Part shown: positions 1 to 9,164 of the stretch, one piece after another
Layout: each line of letters opens with the position of its first letter
Numbering within the stretch: the stretch's first letter is position 1
Assembly: GCF_014204915.1 (NCBI RefSeq)
Contig: NZ_JACHMH010000001.1
Coordinates: 806,001-870,000, forward strand
Reading direction: 5' to 3'
Length of the DNA stretch: 64,000 bases
Origin: Crossiella cryophila
GTDB taxonomy: Bacteria; Actinomycetota; Actinomycetes; Mycobacteriales; Pseudonocardiaceae
Made by a program: the position numbers and the translations under genes
Notes under the pieces: generated by a model
Told to the model about the DNA's origin: nothing
Databases searched by the model: none
Seen by the model: only the letters and a program-made list of their open reading frames with translations

Positions 1-35
1 GTACGACGACGGACAAGACGACCGGCGTTGAATGA

Positions 36-82
36 CGCGCACTAGGCGGTGGCCGATCTTCCCGGCCACCGCCTAGTGCGCG
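36..82. terminator. Strong hairpin, probable terminator of a gene ending left of the window
   Basis: A perfect 20-bp stem (36-55 pairing with 63-82) encloses a 7-base loop. Two of the forward frames entering the window reach a stop just before it, at 29-31 and 33-35, so a plus-strand gene probably ends here, but its identity cannot be read from about ten codons. The next gene starts at 191. There is no long T-run, which is usual for actinomycete terminators. Confidence 0.6.
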
Positions 83-190
83 CCTTCATGGTTGGGTCGC
101 GCTTCCCCGAGTCAGCGCAGTGGGCAGGGACCGCCTTGGCGCTCGTTGCTGCCCTGCGCCGAATGGCCGATGGGCCGTCTCGGGTCGACA

Positions 191-742
191 ATGCCGGGCA
201 TGGGTGAGTTGCTGCTGCGGCGTTGGTGGCTGGTGGTCGTGCGTGGTGTGGCCGCGATCCTGTTCGGGGTGATCGGGCTGCTCTGGCCTGGGGTCACGGT
301 GCTGGTGCTGGTGTTCCTGTTCGCCTTCTACACCCTTGTCGACGGGGTGGCCGCGATCGCGGGGGCGGCGGCGGACCGGGTGGCGCCCGCGGCGGATCGG
401 TGGCTGGTGGGGCTGCTGGGTGGCCTGGGTGTGCTCGCCGGGCTGGTGGCCTTGTTCTGGCCGGGGATCACGGCGCTGGCGCTGTTGTTCGTGATCGGGG
501 CCTGGGCGGTGGTGACCGGCGTGCTGGAGATCGCCACCGGGTGGCAGCTGCGGAAGGTGATCACCGGGGAGTGGCTGCTGTTCGTCAGTGGCGCGCTGTC
601 GGTGGTGCTGGGGTTCCTGCTGTTCGCCTTCCCAGGACAGGGGGCGGTGGCGTTGATCGTGACCATTGCCGCGTTCGCGATCCTGTGGGGCATCGTGCTG
701 GTCATGCTCGGGGTGCGTTTGCGCCGGTTGACGCGGGAGTGA
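191..742 (+). CDS. HdeD family membrane protein
   Basis: Small integral membrane protein of about 183 residues resembling the HdeD (DUF308) family. Members have six membrane helices in three hairpins; the E. coli namesake is linked to acid resistance, while actinomycete members have no defined role. Six hydrophobic stretches are visible, in repeated hairpins of the form RGVAAILFGVIGLLWPG and LGVLAGLVALFWPG, with the family's internal WPG-type turns. I chose the ATG at 191; another ATG lies at 200. The frame stays open to 92, but that extension is polar and unlike the family. It stands alone between a terminator hairpin and a lipoprotein gene. Confidence 0.8.
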   Translation: MPGMGELLLRRWWLVVVRGVAAILFGVIGLLWPGVTVLVLVFLFAFYTLVDGVAAIAGAAADRVAPAADRWLVGLLGGLGVLAGLVALFWPGITALALLFVIGAWAVVTGVLEIATGWQLRKVITGEWLLFVSGALSVVLGFLLFAFPGQGAVALIVTIAAFAILWGIVLVMLGVRLRRLTRE

Positions 743-844
743 CCGGGGTCACAAAGCGGCGTTGAACCGTGCTGGCCCCACCGGCGTTTGAAAGGGCGCC
801 GGACTTGGGAGCGACCTGGGTCCGAAGAACTCAGGGGTGCGTCA

Positions 845-1729
845 ATGTCTCGAACTCGCTTTGCGATGCTTGCTGCCGTCTTGACCGCCGGCGCCATTAC
901 CCTTTCCGCCTGCAGTGGTGGCGGAGTGGAAAACGTGGCGAATACCGTGGCGGCGCCGGAAACGAGCCAGGACGGTATTCAGTTGCTGTCCGGGACGGCG
1001 CAGGGGAACAAAGCCGAGCGCAATACCGGGGACTGGGTGAAGCGGCGGGACAACGGCGAATCGGTTGACTCGGCCGCCGCGCAGCGGTGGGTCCAGCTCT
1101 CCGCGGGCAAGGCGGGGGCGCTGGACCCGGTGGTGCTGGACGGCGGCGGGTTCACGCTGTACCGATTCGACAAGGACACCGCGAACCCGTCCAAGACCAC
1201 CTGTGTGGACGAGTGCGCCAAGATCTGGCCGCCGGTGCTGCTCGCCAAGGGTGGGCGGGTGTTCGTGGACGGCGTGCAGCGTTCCGCGGTCGGCACCGTG
1301 ACCCGGCCGGACGGCACCCGGCAGCTGACCATCAAGGGCTGGCCGCTGTACCGGTTCAACAAGGACCTCAAGCCCGGTGACGCCAAGGGCCAGGGCGTGG
1401 GCGGGACCTGGTTCGGCATTACCCCGGACGGCAAGAAGGCGGGTCAGCCGACCGCGAGCCCGACCACTCCGGCGGGTGGGCGGGGTTCCGCGGTGCTGCA
1501 CGACGACGCGAATTTCAGTGACAATGGCGCGTCCCAGGGTCTGGCCGGGCCGGGTTGCCAGAATGTGGCCAGGGACAACGTCACCTCTTCGCTGCAGATT
1601 TCCGGCGGTCCGGTGAAGATCTGGACCGAGAAGAACTGCAAGGGCAAGTCGCTGGCCGTGGACGCCGATATCGCGGATCTGGCGAAGGTCGGTTTTGACA
1701 ACGACATCTCCTCCATTTTCTTCGGCTGA
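845..1729 (+). CDS. Lipoprotein with Yx(F/W/Y)xxD repeats and a crystallin-like C-terminal domain
   Basis: Exported lipoprotein of 294 residues. The signal peptide ends in the lipobox LSAC (Cys23). The middle carries two copies of the 'secreted repeat of unknown function' (COG4315): LYRFDKDTANPSKTTC with a following CVDEC, and LYRFNKD about 55 residues later. The last 85 residues are different. They have paired cysteines, a KIWTEKNCKGKSL motif and end in DNDISSIFFG, which resembles the beta/gamma-crystallin-like fold of peptidase inhibitor family I36. The ATG at 845 is chosen because the signal peptide begins there. COG4315 lipoproteins have been suggested to bind metal or heme; no function is proven. 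The two-part architecture is the notable feature. Confidence 0.82.
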   Translation: MSRTRFAMLAAVLTAGAITLSACSGGGVENVANTVAAPETSQDGIQLLSGTAQGNKAERNTGDWVKRRDNGESVDSAAAQRWVQLSAGKAGALDPVVLDGGGFTLYRFDKDTANPSKTTCVDECAKIWPPVLLAKGGRVFVDGVQRSAVGTVTRPDGTRQLTIKGWPLYRFNKDLKPGDAKGQGVGGTWFGITPDGKKAGQPTASPTTPAGGRGSAVLHDDANFSDNGASQGLAGPGCQNVARDNVTSSLQISGGPVKIWTEKNCKGKSLAVDADIADLAKVGFDNDISSIFFG

Positions 1730-1750
1730 TCAGCGCACTGGCGAACGGGC

Positions 1751-3625
1751 TCAGCTCAGATACCGGAGCTGGGCCCGCTTGGCGTCCTGCGCCGCGGTGC
1801 GGGCGGCGCTGATCTCGGCGCGGTGCGAGGTCTCGGGCACGCCGACCTCCCACCAGGCGCCCGCCTCGGTCCAGGAGGACGGGTGGGTGCGGATGACCAC
1901 CACGGCCGGCCGGTGTTCGGTCAGCGCGGTCTGTTTGGCCTGGCGGTAGGCCTGGGCCAGGCCGGTCAGGCTGTCCACCGCGGTGACCGCGCAGCCCATG
2001 CTGGCGGCGTGTGCGGCGAAGTCGACCCTGGGCTTGCCGCCGGTGCCGGAGCGGCAGTGCTCGTACATGTTGTTGAAGCCCGCGCCGCCCTGGCCCTGTT
2101 GCAGCCGGTTGATCACCGCGTAGCCGTCGTTGTCGCAGACCACCGCGACGAAGCCGTGGCCGGCGAAGGCGGCGGAGAACAGTTCGGCGTTGAGCATCAG
2201 GTAGGAGCCGTCGCCGAGCAGGGTGGTGACCACGCCGTCGGGGTGGGTTTCCGCCCTGGCCATGGCCGCGCCCCAGGCCCCGGCGAGTTCGTAGCCCATG
2301 CAGGAGAAGCCGTACTCGACGTCCATGGTCTGCGCGCCCTTGGCCCGCCAGCCGCCGATCAGCTCGCCGGGCAGGCCGCCGGAGGCGGTCATCAGGTAGT
2401 CGTGTTTGCCGGACTCCTCGTTGACCACGCCGACCACCTGGGCGTAGGTGGGCAGGTCGGCGGGGGTGCTGCGCAGGGACTCGATGTGCTCGTCCCACTT
2501 GGCGCGTTCGGTCTCGGCCTTGGCGGTCCAGGATGCCGCGGCCTGCCAGGAGCCCAGGGCGTGGCCGAGTTCGCGGATGCCCTCCTGGGCGTCGGCGACG
2601 AGTTCCTGGGCGGCGTGCTTGACCGCGTCGAAGCGGGCGGTGTTCAGGCTGATGATCCGGACCTCGGGGGCGAAAACGGTCCAGGAGGCGGTGGTGAAGT
2701 CCTGCAGGCGGGTGCCGATGGCCAGCACCACGTCGGCCTGGGCGGCCAGGGTGTTGGCCGAGGTGGAGCCGGTGACGCCGAGCGGACCGGCGTGCAGGCG
2801 GTGCTCGTGCGGCACCAGGGTGCGGCCCGCGGTGGTCTCGGTGACCGGGATGCCGTGCTGCTGGGCGAAGTGCAGCACCTTGCTGCCCGCGCCGGAGTAG
2901 CGCACCCCGCCGCCGAGGACGATCAGCGGGCGCTGGGCGGCACGCAGGGTCTCCGCGGCGGCGGTGAGCTGGCGGGTGTCCGGGCGGGGGCGTGGGACCA
3001 CGTGCAGCACTGGCTCGAACAGCGCGGCGGGGAACTCGTATGCCTCGGCCTGGATGTCCTGGGGCAGGGCCAGGGTGACCGGGCCGCAGTCGGCTGGGTC
3101 GGTGAGGATCCGGGCCACCTGGGGCAGCGTGGACAGCAGTTGTTCCGGGCGGGTGATCCGGTCGAAGTAGCGGCTGACCGCGCGGAAGGCGTCGTTGACC
3201 GTGGCGGTCGGGTCGTGGAAGTGCTCGACCTGCTGCAGCACCGGGTCGGGCGCGCGGCCGGCGAAGGTGTCGCCGGGCAGCAGGAGCAGCGGCAGCCGGT
3301 TGGCGTGCGCCACGCCCGCCGCGGTGACCATGTTCAGCGCGCCGGGGCCGACCGAGCTGGTGGCCACCATGACCTGGCGGCGGTGGGTGGCCTTGGCGTA
3401 GCCGACCGCGGCCAGGGCCATGCCCTGCTCGTTCTGGCCGCGCCAGACCGGCAGCCGCTCCCGGTGCTCCTCAAGGGCGTTGCCGAGGCCGAGCACGTTG
3501 CCGTGGCCGAAGATGGCGAACACCCCTGGGAACAGCGGGGCCTGCTCGCCGGTCAGCAGCTCGGTCCGCTGGGCGATCAGCCAGCGCACCAGGGCCTGGG
3601 CGGTGGTCAGCTTCACGGTGGACAC
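1751..3625 (-). CDS. iolD: 3D-(3,5/4)-trihydroxycyclohexane-1,2-dione hydrolase (IolD)
   Basis: ThDP-dependent cytosolic enzyme that opens the ring of trihydroxycyclohexane-1,2-dione to 5-deoxy-D-glucuronate, the third step of myo-inositol catabolism. The N-terminal PYR domain carries the cofactor-activating Glu in RGQNEQGMALAAVGYAKA. A central domain follows, then a C-terminal PP domain with the ThDP/Mg motif GDGSYLMLN ending in CDNDGYAVIN. Its 624 residues fit the family. GTG at 3625 is preferred because GAGGAG lies 8 bases upstream; the frame is open further upstream but overlaps iolB. It is the last gene of the inositol operon, 11 bases after iolB, and meets the lipoprotein gene tail to tail. 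Confidence 0.95.
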   Translation of the reverse strand: MSTVKLTTAQALVRWLIAQRTELLTGEQAPLFPGVFAIFGHGNVLGLGNALEEHRERLPVWRGQNEQGMALAAVGYAKATHRRQVMVATSSVGPGALNMVTAAGVAHANRLPLLLLPGDTFAGRAPDPVLQQVEHFHDPTATVNDAFRAVSRYFDRITRPEQLLSTLPQVARILTDPADCGPVTLALPQDIQAEAYEFPAALFEPVLHVVPRPRPDTRQLTAAAETLRAAQRPLIVLGGGVRYSGAGSKVLHFAQQHGIPVTETTAGRTLVPHEHRLHAGPLGVTGSTSANTLAAQADVVLAIGTRLQDFTTASWTVFAPEVRIISLNTARFDAVKHAAQELVADAQEGIRELGHALGSWQAAASWTAKAETERAKWDEHIESLRSTPADLPTYAQVVGVVNEESGKHDYLMTASGGLPGELIGGWRAKGAQTMDVEYGFSCMGYELAGAWGAAMARAETHPDGVVTTLLGDGSYLMLNAELFSAAFAGHGFVAVVCDNDGYAVINRLQQGQGGAGFNNMYEHCRSGTGGKPRVDFAAHAASMGCAVTAVDSLTGLAQAYRQAKQTALTEHRPAVVVIRTHPSSWTEAGAWWEVGVPETSHRAEISAARTAAQDAKRAQLRYLS

Positions 3626-3636
3626 GCGGGTGCTCC

Positions 3637-4527
3637 TCAGCGGTCGGTGCGGCCGTCGGCGGTGGTCACGGGGCAGCGCGGATCGGTCTGCTGATCGGCC
3701 CAGGAGTCCCTGATCCAGGTGTGCGCCGGGTCGTCGCAGAAGGCCATCGAACGCTCTTCGGCCGGTCCGGCCAGCACGTTCAGGTAGTACATCGGGTAGC
3801 CGGGGGCGGCCACGCACGGGCCGTGATAACCGCGCGGCACCAGGAAGACGTCGCCGTCGCGGACGGTCACGTCCTCGTCGATCCCGCCGTCGGCGGTGTA
3901 GGTGCGGTGGAAGCCGAAGCCCTCGCGGGAGGGGGTGATCTGGTCGCGGGCGGCGATGCGGAAGTAGTAGATCTCCTCGTTGACCACCTCGCAGTCACTG
4001 GCCTCGTCGTGCTTGTGCGGCGGGTAGGAGGACCAGTTGCCGTCCGGGGTGATCAGCTCGCAGGCGTTGAGCTTGTCCGCGTGCTCCCACACGCCGGGCA
4101 CGCCGAAGCTGGTGACCTGGCGGCTCGCGTTGCCCGCGCCCCTGGTCTCGGCCGGGATGCCCTCGGCCGGGCCGTACTTCGGGGTGAGGCGGCGGGTGCA
4201 GCGGGCCATCGGCAGCGCGATCTCGGCACCGGCGGCCGAGGTCAGGGTGACGGTGGCATCCCTTGGCACGTAGGCGAAATCGGTGACCCTGGTGAACACC
4301 GAGTCGCGGCCGGTCAGCTCGAAGCGCGCACCGTCGGCCTCGACCACGCAGCCACCGGACAGCGGCAGCACGAACGCCTCGAACTCGCCGGTCTCGATCA
4401 CCCGGGGGACACCGGGGGCGAGGGTGAGCACGCGCAGGCCGGTGTAGGTCCAGCCCGCCTCGGCCGGGGTGAGGTGGATCGGGTCGGCGCCGTCGCTGAG
4501 CGTGCCCAGTGGGCGGTGCAGGTTCAC
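3637..4527 (-). CDS. iolB: 5-deoxy-glucuronate isomerase (IolB)
   Basis: Cytosolic isomerase converting 5-deoxy-D-glucuronate to 2-deoxy-5-keto-D-gluconate. The 296 residues form the typical bicupin. Visible signatures are LPLSGGCVVEADG near residue 55, PPHKHDE near 170, which supplies metal-binding histidines and a Glu, and GDVFLVPRGYHGPCVAAPGYPMYYLN near 240. The GTG start at 4527 overlaps the stop of the upstream aldolase gene by four bases (GTGA), with AAGGAG upstream, so the two are probably translationally coupled. The long open frame continuing upstream is only a shadow of the neighbouring genes. Confidence 0.94.
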   Translation of the reverse strand: MNLHRPLGTLSDGADPIHLTPAEAGWTYTGLRVLTLAPGVPRVIETGEFEAFVLPLSGGCVVEADGARFELTGRDSVFTRVTDFAYVPRDATVTLTSAAGAEIALPMARCTRRLTPKYGPAEGIPAETRGAGNASRQVTSFGVPGVWEHADKLNACELITPDGNWSSYPPHKHDEASDCEVVNEEIYYFRIAARDQITPSREGFGFHRTYTADGGIDEDVTVRDGDVFLVPRGYHGPCVAAPGYPMYYLNVLAGPAEERSMAFCDDPAHTWIRDSWADQQTDPRCPVTTADGRTDR

Positions 4528-5411
4528 GCCGGGATCTCCTTGAGCAGCTGGGCGGCCTTGGCCACCGCGGTGGCCACGTCGTTGTCCGGTGGGTAGAGCA
4601 GGGTGCGGCCGACGACCAGGCCACGCACCGCCGGATGCCGCAGTGGCGGGCCCCATTTTTCGAGGTCGGTGTCCGGGTTTCCGGAGGGGACGCCACCGAG
4701 CAGCAGGATCGGAAGCGTGGTCGCGTCCAGCACGGCCGCACTTGGCGGCACGGGCAGTTTGAGCCAGGTGTACGCGGAGGTGACGCCCAGACCGGCGGCG
4801 ATGGTGACCGCGCGGGAGAGCGCGGCGGTGTCCTGCTGGAGCACCAGTTTGCCGTCGAGGCGTTGGTAGGGCAGGGGTTCGACCATGGCCATCAGGCCGT
4901 GCCCGGCCAGCTGGGACACCGCGTTCGCGCAGGCCTCCAGGGTGGGGATGGTGCCGGGGTCGTCGTCGACCAGGCGCAGCAACATCTTCCCGCCGTCCAG
5001 ACCATAGTCCACAATGGACTGTGCGTCGTACCCGGTGAAGCGGTCGTCGATCTCCCAGCAGGCGCCTGCCAGGCCGCCCCGGTTCATCGAGCCGATGACC
5101 ACCCGCTCGTGCAAGCCGTCCAGCAGCAGCAGTTCCTCGATGACGTCGGGCGTGCCGAGCACGCCGTCCACCTCGGGGTTGGCCAGCGCCACGAGCAGCC
5201 GCTCCAGCAGGCCGCGCCGGTCGGCCATGGCCAGCGGGTCCGCGCCGACGCCGAGCGCGCCGCGGGCCGGGTGGTCGGCGGCGACCAGGAACAGGGTGTC
5301 CTTGTCCGCGAACAGGTTCCGCCTGCGCCGGGCGGCGTAGGCGCGGCCGATGACGCCGGGGTCGGTGGCCCTGGTGCGCAGCAGGTCGGCCCAGCGCTGA
5401 TCGGTGATCAC
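4524..5411 (-). CDS. Cgl0158-type (beta/alpha)8 aldolase, probable 2-deoxy-5-keto-gluconate-6-phosphate aldolase
   Basis: A protein of 295 residues resembling the DeoC/LacD-like proteins found in actinobacterial inositol clusters, such as Cgl0158 of Corynebacterium. The operon otherwise lacks an IolJ-type aldolase, so by elimination this protein should cleave 2-deoxy-5-keto-gluconate 6-phosphate to dihydroxyacetone phosphate and malonate semialdehyde. Segments expected of a TIM barrel are visible: LVAADHPARGALGVG, SMNRGGLAGACWEIDDRF, GLDGGKMLLRLVDDD and YTWLKLPV. The last two contain lysines that could form a Schiff base. GTG at 5411 overlaps the iolC stop (GTGA), and the 3' end overlaps iolB the same way. 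Assignment of the reaction is inference; family membership is firmer. Confidence 0.8.
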   Translation of the reverse strand: MITDQRWADLLRTRATDPGVIGRAYAARRRRNLFADKDTLFLVAADHPARGALGVGADPLAMADRRGLLERLLVALANPEVDGVLGTPDVIEELLLLDGLHERVVIGSMNRGGLAGACWEIDDRFTGYDAQSIVDYGLDGGKMLLRLVDDDPGTIPTLEACANAVSQLAGHGLMAMVEPLPYQRLDGKLVLQQDTAALSRAVTIAAGLGVTSAYTWLKLPVPPSAAVLDATTLPILLLGGVPSGNPDTDLEKWGPPLRHPAVRGLVVGRTLLYPPDNDVATAVAKAAQLLKEIPA

Positions 5412-6349
5412 ACTCGCTCCAGCAGCTCGTTGATCTCGGCCGGGGTGGGCATGGCGTCCGCGCAGGCCAGCCGGGAGGCGACCAGCGCACCGGCGGCGTT
5501 GGCGTACTCGGCGATGCGCACCGGTTCCCAGCCCGCGAGCAGGCCGTGCGCCAGCGCGCCGCCGAAGGCATCGCCGGCGCCCAGGCCGCAGACCACCTCG
5601 ACCGGACACGGCGGCACGGTCCAGGAACCCTCTTGGGTGGCAACGAGAACGCCCTCGGCGCCCTTCTTGACCAGGGCCAGGGACAGGCCGCGGTCGAGCA
5701 GCCGGGCGGCGGCCTCGTCCGGGTCGGCGGTGCCAACGGCCACCTCGACCTCGGTGCGGTTGCCGACCGCGACCGTGACGTGGTCCAGCATCCAGCCGAT
5801 CTCCCGCCGCGCACTGTCCACATCGGACCAGAACATCGGCCGGTAATCCAGGTCCAGCACGGTGTGCGCGCGACGGCCACGGCGTTCCAGCATGGCCCGC
5901 TGGGTGCTCCGGGCGGGTTCGACGCACACGCCGGTGCCGGTGACCCACAGCAGCGGGACCTGCTCGACCACCTCCCACGGCACGTCCTCGGCGGTGAGGG
6001 TGAGATCGGGGGCGGTGGGCAGCCGGTAGAACAGCAGCGGCGGGTCCTCCGGCGGGTCCAGCGCGCAGAAGACCACCGGGGTGAGCAGATCCGCCGCGGT
6101 GCCAACGTGATCCGGGGACACGCCGAAGCCGGTGAGGGCCTGCCGGACGTAGTCGCCGAAGCCGTCCGGGCCGACCTTGGTGAGCACCGCGGTGCGGCGG
6201 CCCAGCCGGGCCGCCGCCACCGCGACGTTGGTCGCCGTGCCACCGAGGGACTTGGCGAAGGTCCGCACCTGCGCGAGCGGCACGCCGGACTGCTCGGGGT
6301 ACAGGTCGACGCCGACCCGGCCGACGGTGAGGATCTCCAGCCCGGTCAC
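5408..6349 (-). CDS. iolC: 5-dehydro-2-deoxygluconokinase (IolC)
   Basis: PfkB/ribokinase-family sugar kinase of 313 residues that phosphorylates 2-deoxy-5-keto-D-gluconate at C6. It starts with the PfkB lead strand [17 protein letters not shown], which is characteristic of IolC. It carries the substrate-binding [17 protein letters not shown] motif near residue 35 and the catalytic [18 protein letters not shown] near 265, where Asp is the base. GTG at 6349 overlaps the upstream ABC ATPase stop (GTGA), which ties uptake and catabolism into one transcript. It lacks the C-terminal aldolase-like fusion known from some proteobacterial IolC proteins; here that activity would come from the next gene. 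Confidence 0.94.
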   Translation of the reverse strand: MTGLEILTVGRVGVDLYPEQSGVPLAQVRTFAKSLGGTATNVAVAAARLGRRTAVLTKVGPDGFGDYVRQALTGFGVSPDHVGTAADLLTPVVFCALDPPEDPPLLFYRLPTAPDLTLTAEDVPWEVVEQVPLLWVTGTGVCVEPARSTQRAMLERRGRRAHTVLDLDYRPMFWSDVDSARREIGWMLDHVTVAVGNRTEVEVAVGTADPDEAAARLLDRGLSLALVKKGAEGVLVATQEGSWTVPPCPVEVVCGLGAGDAFGGALAHGLLAGWEPVRIAEYANAAGALVASRLACADAMPTPAEINELLERV

Positions 6350-7128
6350 GACACCGCCCCGCGCAACTCGTGTTCCAGCGCCTCCAGTTCGGCGCCGCCT
6401 GCCATCTGCCTGGTCAGCTCGGCCAGGGTGATGTCCGGCTTGTCGAAGCAGCCCAGGCTGCGGCCACGCTTGAGCAGCAGGAACCGGTCGGCCACCGGGT
6501 AGGCGTGGTGCGGGTTGTGCGTGATCAGCACGACCCCGAGGCCGCGATCCCTGGCCTGGGCCACGTACTTGAGCACCACCCCGGCCTGCTTCACGCCGAG
6601 CGCGGCGGTCGGCTCGTCCAGGATGAGCACCTTGGCGCCGAAGTGCACCGCGCGGGCGATGGCCACGCACTGCCGCTCGCCGCCGGAGAGGGTGCCCACC
6701 GGCTGTTCCACGTCACGCAGGTCGATGCCCATGTCCGCCAGGGCTTTCCGGGTGGTCTCCCGGGCGGCGCGGCGGTCCAGGCGGCGTAGCGGGCCCCAGC
6801 CGGTGGTGGGCTCGGAGCCGAGGAAGAAGTTGCGCCACACCGACATCAGCGGCACCACGGACAGGTCCTGGAACACCGTGGCGATGCCCCGGTCCAGCGC
6901 CTCCCGCGGTGAGGCGAGTTTGGTGGCGACCCCGTCGAGCAGGAACTCGCCCTCGTCGTGCTGGTGCGCGCCGGCCAGGATCTTGATCAGCGTGGACTTG
7001 CCGGCGCCGTTGTCGCCCAGCACGCAGGTGACCTCGCCCGCGTTGACCACGGTGGAGACCTCCTGCAGCGCGATCACGCTGCCGAAGCGCTTGCCGACGT
7101 CGCGGACCTCAAGCAGTGGTGTGCTCAT
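6346..7128 (-). CDS. Sugar ABC transporter ATP-binding protein (single NBD), probable inositol importer
   Basis: Cytoplasmic ATPase of a CUT2-type sugar importer, 260 residues. Walker A is GDNGAGKST (residues 38-46), the signature is [14 protein letters not shown] and Walker B is [12 protein letters not shown]. The usual ribose or inositol ATPase (RbsA, IatA) has two fused nucleotide-binding domains and about 500 residues. This one has a single domain, as in FrcA-type systems, so it must dimerise. The ATG at 7128 overlaps the permease stop (ATGA) and the 3' end overlaps iolC (GTGA). Inositol as substrate is inferred from its place inside the iol operon. Confidence 0.9.
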   Translation of the reverse strand: MSTPLLEVRDVGKRFGSVIALQEVSTVVNAGEVTCVLGDNGAGKSTLIKILAGAHQHDEGEFLLDGVATKLASPREALDRGIATVFQDLSVVPLMSVWRNFFLGSEPTTGWGPLRRLDRRAARETTRKALADMGIDLRDVEQPVGTLSGGERQCVAIARAVHFGAKVLILDEPTAALGVKQAGVVLKYVAQARDRGLGVVLITHNPHHAYPVADRFLLLKRGRSLGCFDKPDITLAELTRQMAGGAELEALEHELRGAVS

Positions 7129-8165
7129 TTCCGGACCCTTTCCGCGCGCCGCCGGAAGGTGTTGTTGACCAGCACCGCGGCCAGCAGCATCACGCCGAGG
7201 AAGAGCTGGAACCAGTCGCTGTCCCAGCGGGCGAAGACGATGCCCTGCCTGGCCATGCCGAAGATCAGCGCGCCGATCGCGGCGCCGATGGCCGAGCCGT
7301 AGCCGCCGGTGAGCAGGCAGCCGCCGATCACCGCGGCGATGATGAACTGGAACTCCAGGCCGATGCCCTGGTTGGCCTGCACGGTGGTGAAGCGCAGGAT
7401 GTTGATGGTGCCGACCAGCCAGGCGGCGAAGGCGGTGGTCATGAACAGCAGGATCTTGGTGCGCATGACCGGCACGCCGACCGCGCGGGCACTCGGCGCG
7501 GCCCCGCCGACGGCGAAGATCCAGTTGCCGAACCTGGTGCGCAGCAACAGCCAGCTGGCGGCCGCGGCGGCCAGCAGCCACCAGATGATGGAGATCTGGA
7601 AGGTGGTGCCGCCGATGTCGATGGTGGAGGCGAACAGGAATCCGGCGCCGGCGTAGCCGTCGGCGGCACGCATGCCGGAGACCTGCACGGTGCCGGTGAC
7701 CAGCCGGGTGATGCCCAGGTTGAGCCCCTGCAGGGCCAGGAAGGTGCCCAGGGTGACGATGAAGCTGGGCAGGCCGGTGCGCATCACCAGCCAGCCGTTG
7801 AGCGCGCCGACCGCCAGCGCGAACACCAGCGAGGCCAGGATGGCCAGCCAGGTGTTCCAGCCGAGTTTGGTGGCCAGGATCGCGGTGACCAGCGCGGTGG
7901 AGGCGGTCAGCACGCCTGCGGAGAGGTCGAACTCGCCGCCGATCATCAGCAGCGCCACCGCGACCGCCATGATGCCTAGGGTGGCCGAGTCGTCCAGCCA
8001 GGTGGCCACGCCGAGCGGGGTCAGGAACCGTTCGGTGAGCACCGAGAAGAAGAACAGCACGGCCAGCGCGCCGAGCACCGAACCCAGCTCCGGCCGGGCC
8101 ACCAGCCGGTCCAGCAGGCCCTTGCGGGCCACTCGTTCGTCAAGGCTGCCAACGGCAGTCGCCAT
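7125..8165 (-). CDS. Sugar ABC transporter permease, probable inositol importer
   Basis: Integral membrane permease of 346 residues in the RbsC/CUT2 (COG1172) family. It forms a homodimeric channel with the ATPase encoded next. About eight to ten hydrophobic helices are visible. A GEFDLSAG motif lies near residue 95, corresponding to the EAA-like GG.FDLSVG loop of this family, and [25 protein letters not shown] follows about 55 residues later. The ATG at 8165 is one base after the stop of the binding-protein gene; an in-frame start at 8210 would overlap that gene and is less likely. Substrate is inferred from operon context. Confidence 0.91.
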   Translation of the reverse strand: MATAVGSLDERVARKGLLDRLVARPELGSVLGALAVLFFFSVLTERFLTPLGVATWLDDSATLGIMAVAVALLMIGGEFDLSAGVLTASTALVTAILATKLGWNTWLAILASLVFALAVGALNGWLVMRTGLPSFIVTLGTFLALQGLNLGITRLVTGTVQVSGMRAADGYAGAGFLFASTIDIGGTTFQISIIWWLLAAAAASWLLLRTRFGNWIFAVGGAAPSARAVGVPVMRTKILLFMTTAFAAWLVGTINILRFTTVQANQGIGLEFQFIIAAVIGGCLLTGGYGSAIGAAIGALIFGMARQGIVFARWDSDWFQLFLGVMLLAAVLVNNTFRRRAERVRK

Positions 8166-8166
8166 G

Positions 8167-9147
8167 TCAGCGGGTCCCCCGTTCCGCGTTCTTGCCGACC
8201 GCGTCCACATTGGACTTGTCGACGAAGCCGGGCCCGGTGAGCACCGGGCGGCCGCCGCCGACGGTGTTCGCGTTGTCCCGGTACAGCTTCAGGAAGACCA
8301 CCGGCAGGTAGCCCTGCAGGTACTGCTGCTGGTCCACCGCGAAGAGCACCTGGTCGGCCTTGATCGCGGTCACCACGTCCGGGTTGAGGTCGAAGGTGGC
8401 CACCTGGGCCTTGCTGGCCGACTCCTTGATCGCGTTCACCGTGTTGGCCGCGACCTGCGGGTTCAGCGTGAGCACCGCGTCGATGCCCGGATCGGACTGC
8501 AGCGCGCCCTTGATCCTGGCCTGCGCGTCGGTCGGGTTGCTGATGTCGACCTGCAGGTTGGACGTGCTGCCGAAGCCGCGCTTGGCGCCGTCGCAGCGCT
8601 GGTTGAGGCCGATGTTGCCGGCCTCGTGGATCACGCAGAGCAGCTTGGCCTTGCCCGCCTGCTTGAGCCGCTTGCCCGCGTCCTCGCCCGCGATGCCCTC
8701 GTTCTGGCCGACGTGGGTGACCGCGCCGAACTCGGTGCTGCGGCCCTCGCCGGAGTTGATGGTGATCACCGGGATGCCCGCCTTGGTGGCCTTGCTGATC
8801 GAGTCGCGCAGCGCGTCCGGGTTGGCCATGGACACCACCAGACCGCCGACCTGCTGGGCCACCGCGTTGTCGATCAGCTTGGCCTGACCGGCCGGGTCGC
8901 CGTCGGAGTTGTACTCCACGGTGACCGCGAGTTCCTTGCCCGCGGCCTCGGCGCCGTTCTTGACCACGTTCCAGAAGGAGTCGCCCGCGGTGCCGTGGGA
9001 GATCACCGCGATCCGCAGCGGGCCGCCGGCGGGCTGCCCGGAGTTGGTGTTGCCGCCGGAGTTGGAACCGGCCGGACCGCTGCACGCGGTCAGCAGCAGA
9101 ACACTTGCGGCCGCGGCGGTGAGTGCGCCGCGAGAGAACTTGGACAT
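8167..9147 (-). CDS. Sugar ABC transporter substrate-binding lipoprotein, probable inositol binding
   Basis: Exported binding protein of 326 residues. A signal peptide ends in LLLTAC, so Cys22 is lipidated, followed by a Gly/Ser/Asn-rich linker. The mature part is a type-1 periplasmic binding protein (COG1879) with LRIAVISHGTAGDSFWNVVKNGAEAAGKEL at its start and DAVLTLNPQVAANTV in the second lobe. It captures the sugar and delivers it to the permease encoded downstream. It lies 17 bases after iolE in the same operon. Inositol or a stereoisomer is the likely ligand from context alone. Confidence 0.92.
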   Translation of the reverse strand: MSKFSRGALTAAAASVLLLTACSGPAGSNSGGNTNSGQPAGGPLRIAVISHGTAGDSFWNVVKNGAEAAGKELAVTVEYNSDGDPAGQAKLIDNAVAQQVGGLVVSMANPDALRDSISKATKAGIPVITINSGEGRSTEFGAVTHVGQNEGIAGEDAGKRLKQAGKAKLLCVIHEAGNIGLNQRCDGAKRGFGSTSNLQVDISNPTDAQARIKGALQSDPGIDAVLTLNPQVAANTVNAIKESASKAQVATFDLNPDVVTAIKADQVLFAVDQQQYLQGYLPVVFLKLYRDNANTVGGGRPVLTGPGFVDKSNVDAVGKNAERGTR

Positions 9148-9164
9148 CGTCGTCCTTCCCAGAT

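Noticed and set aside
1823-3694. A 623-residue plus-strand open frame opposite iolD
   Set aside because: It is Gly/Ala/Val/His-rich antisense translation of iolD, has no recognisable domain, and iolD has full family motifs on the other strand.
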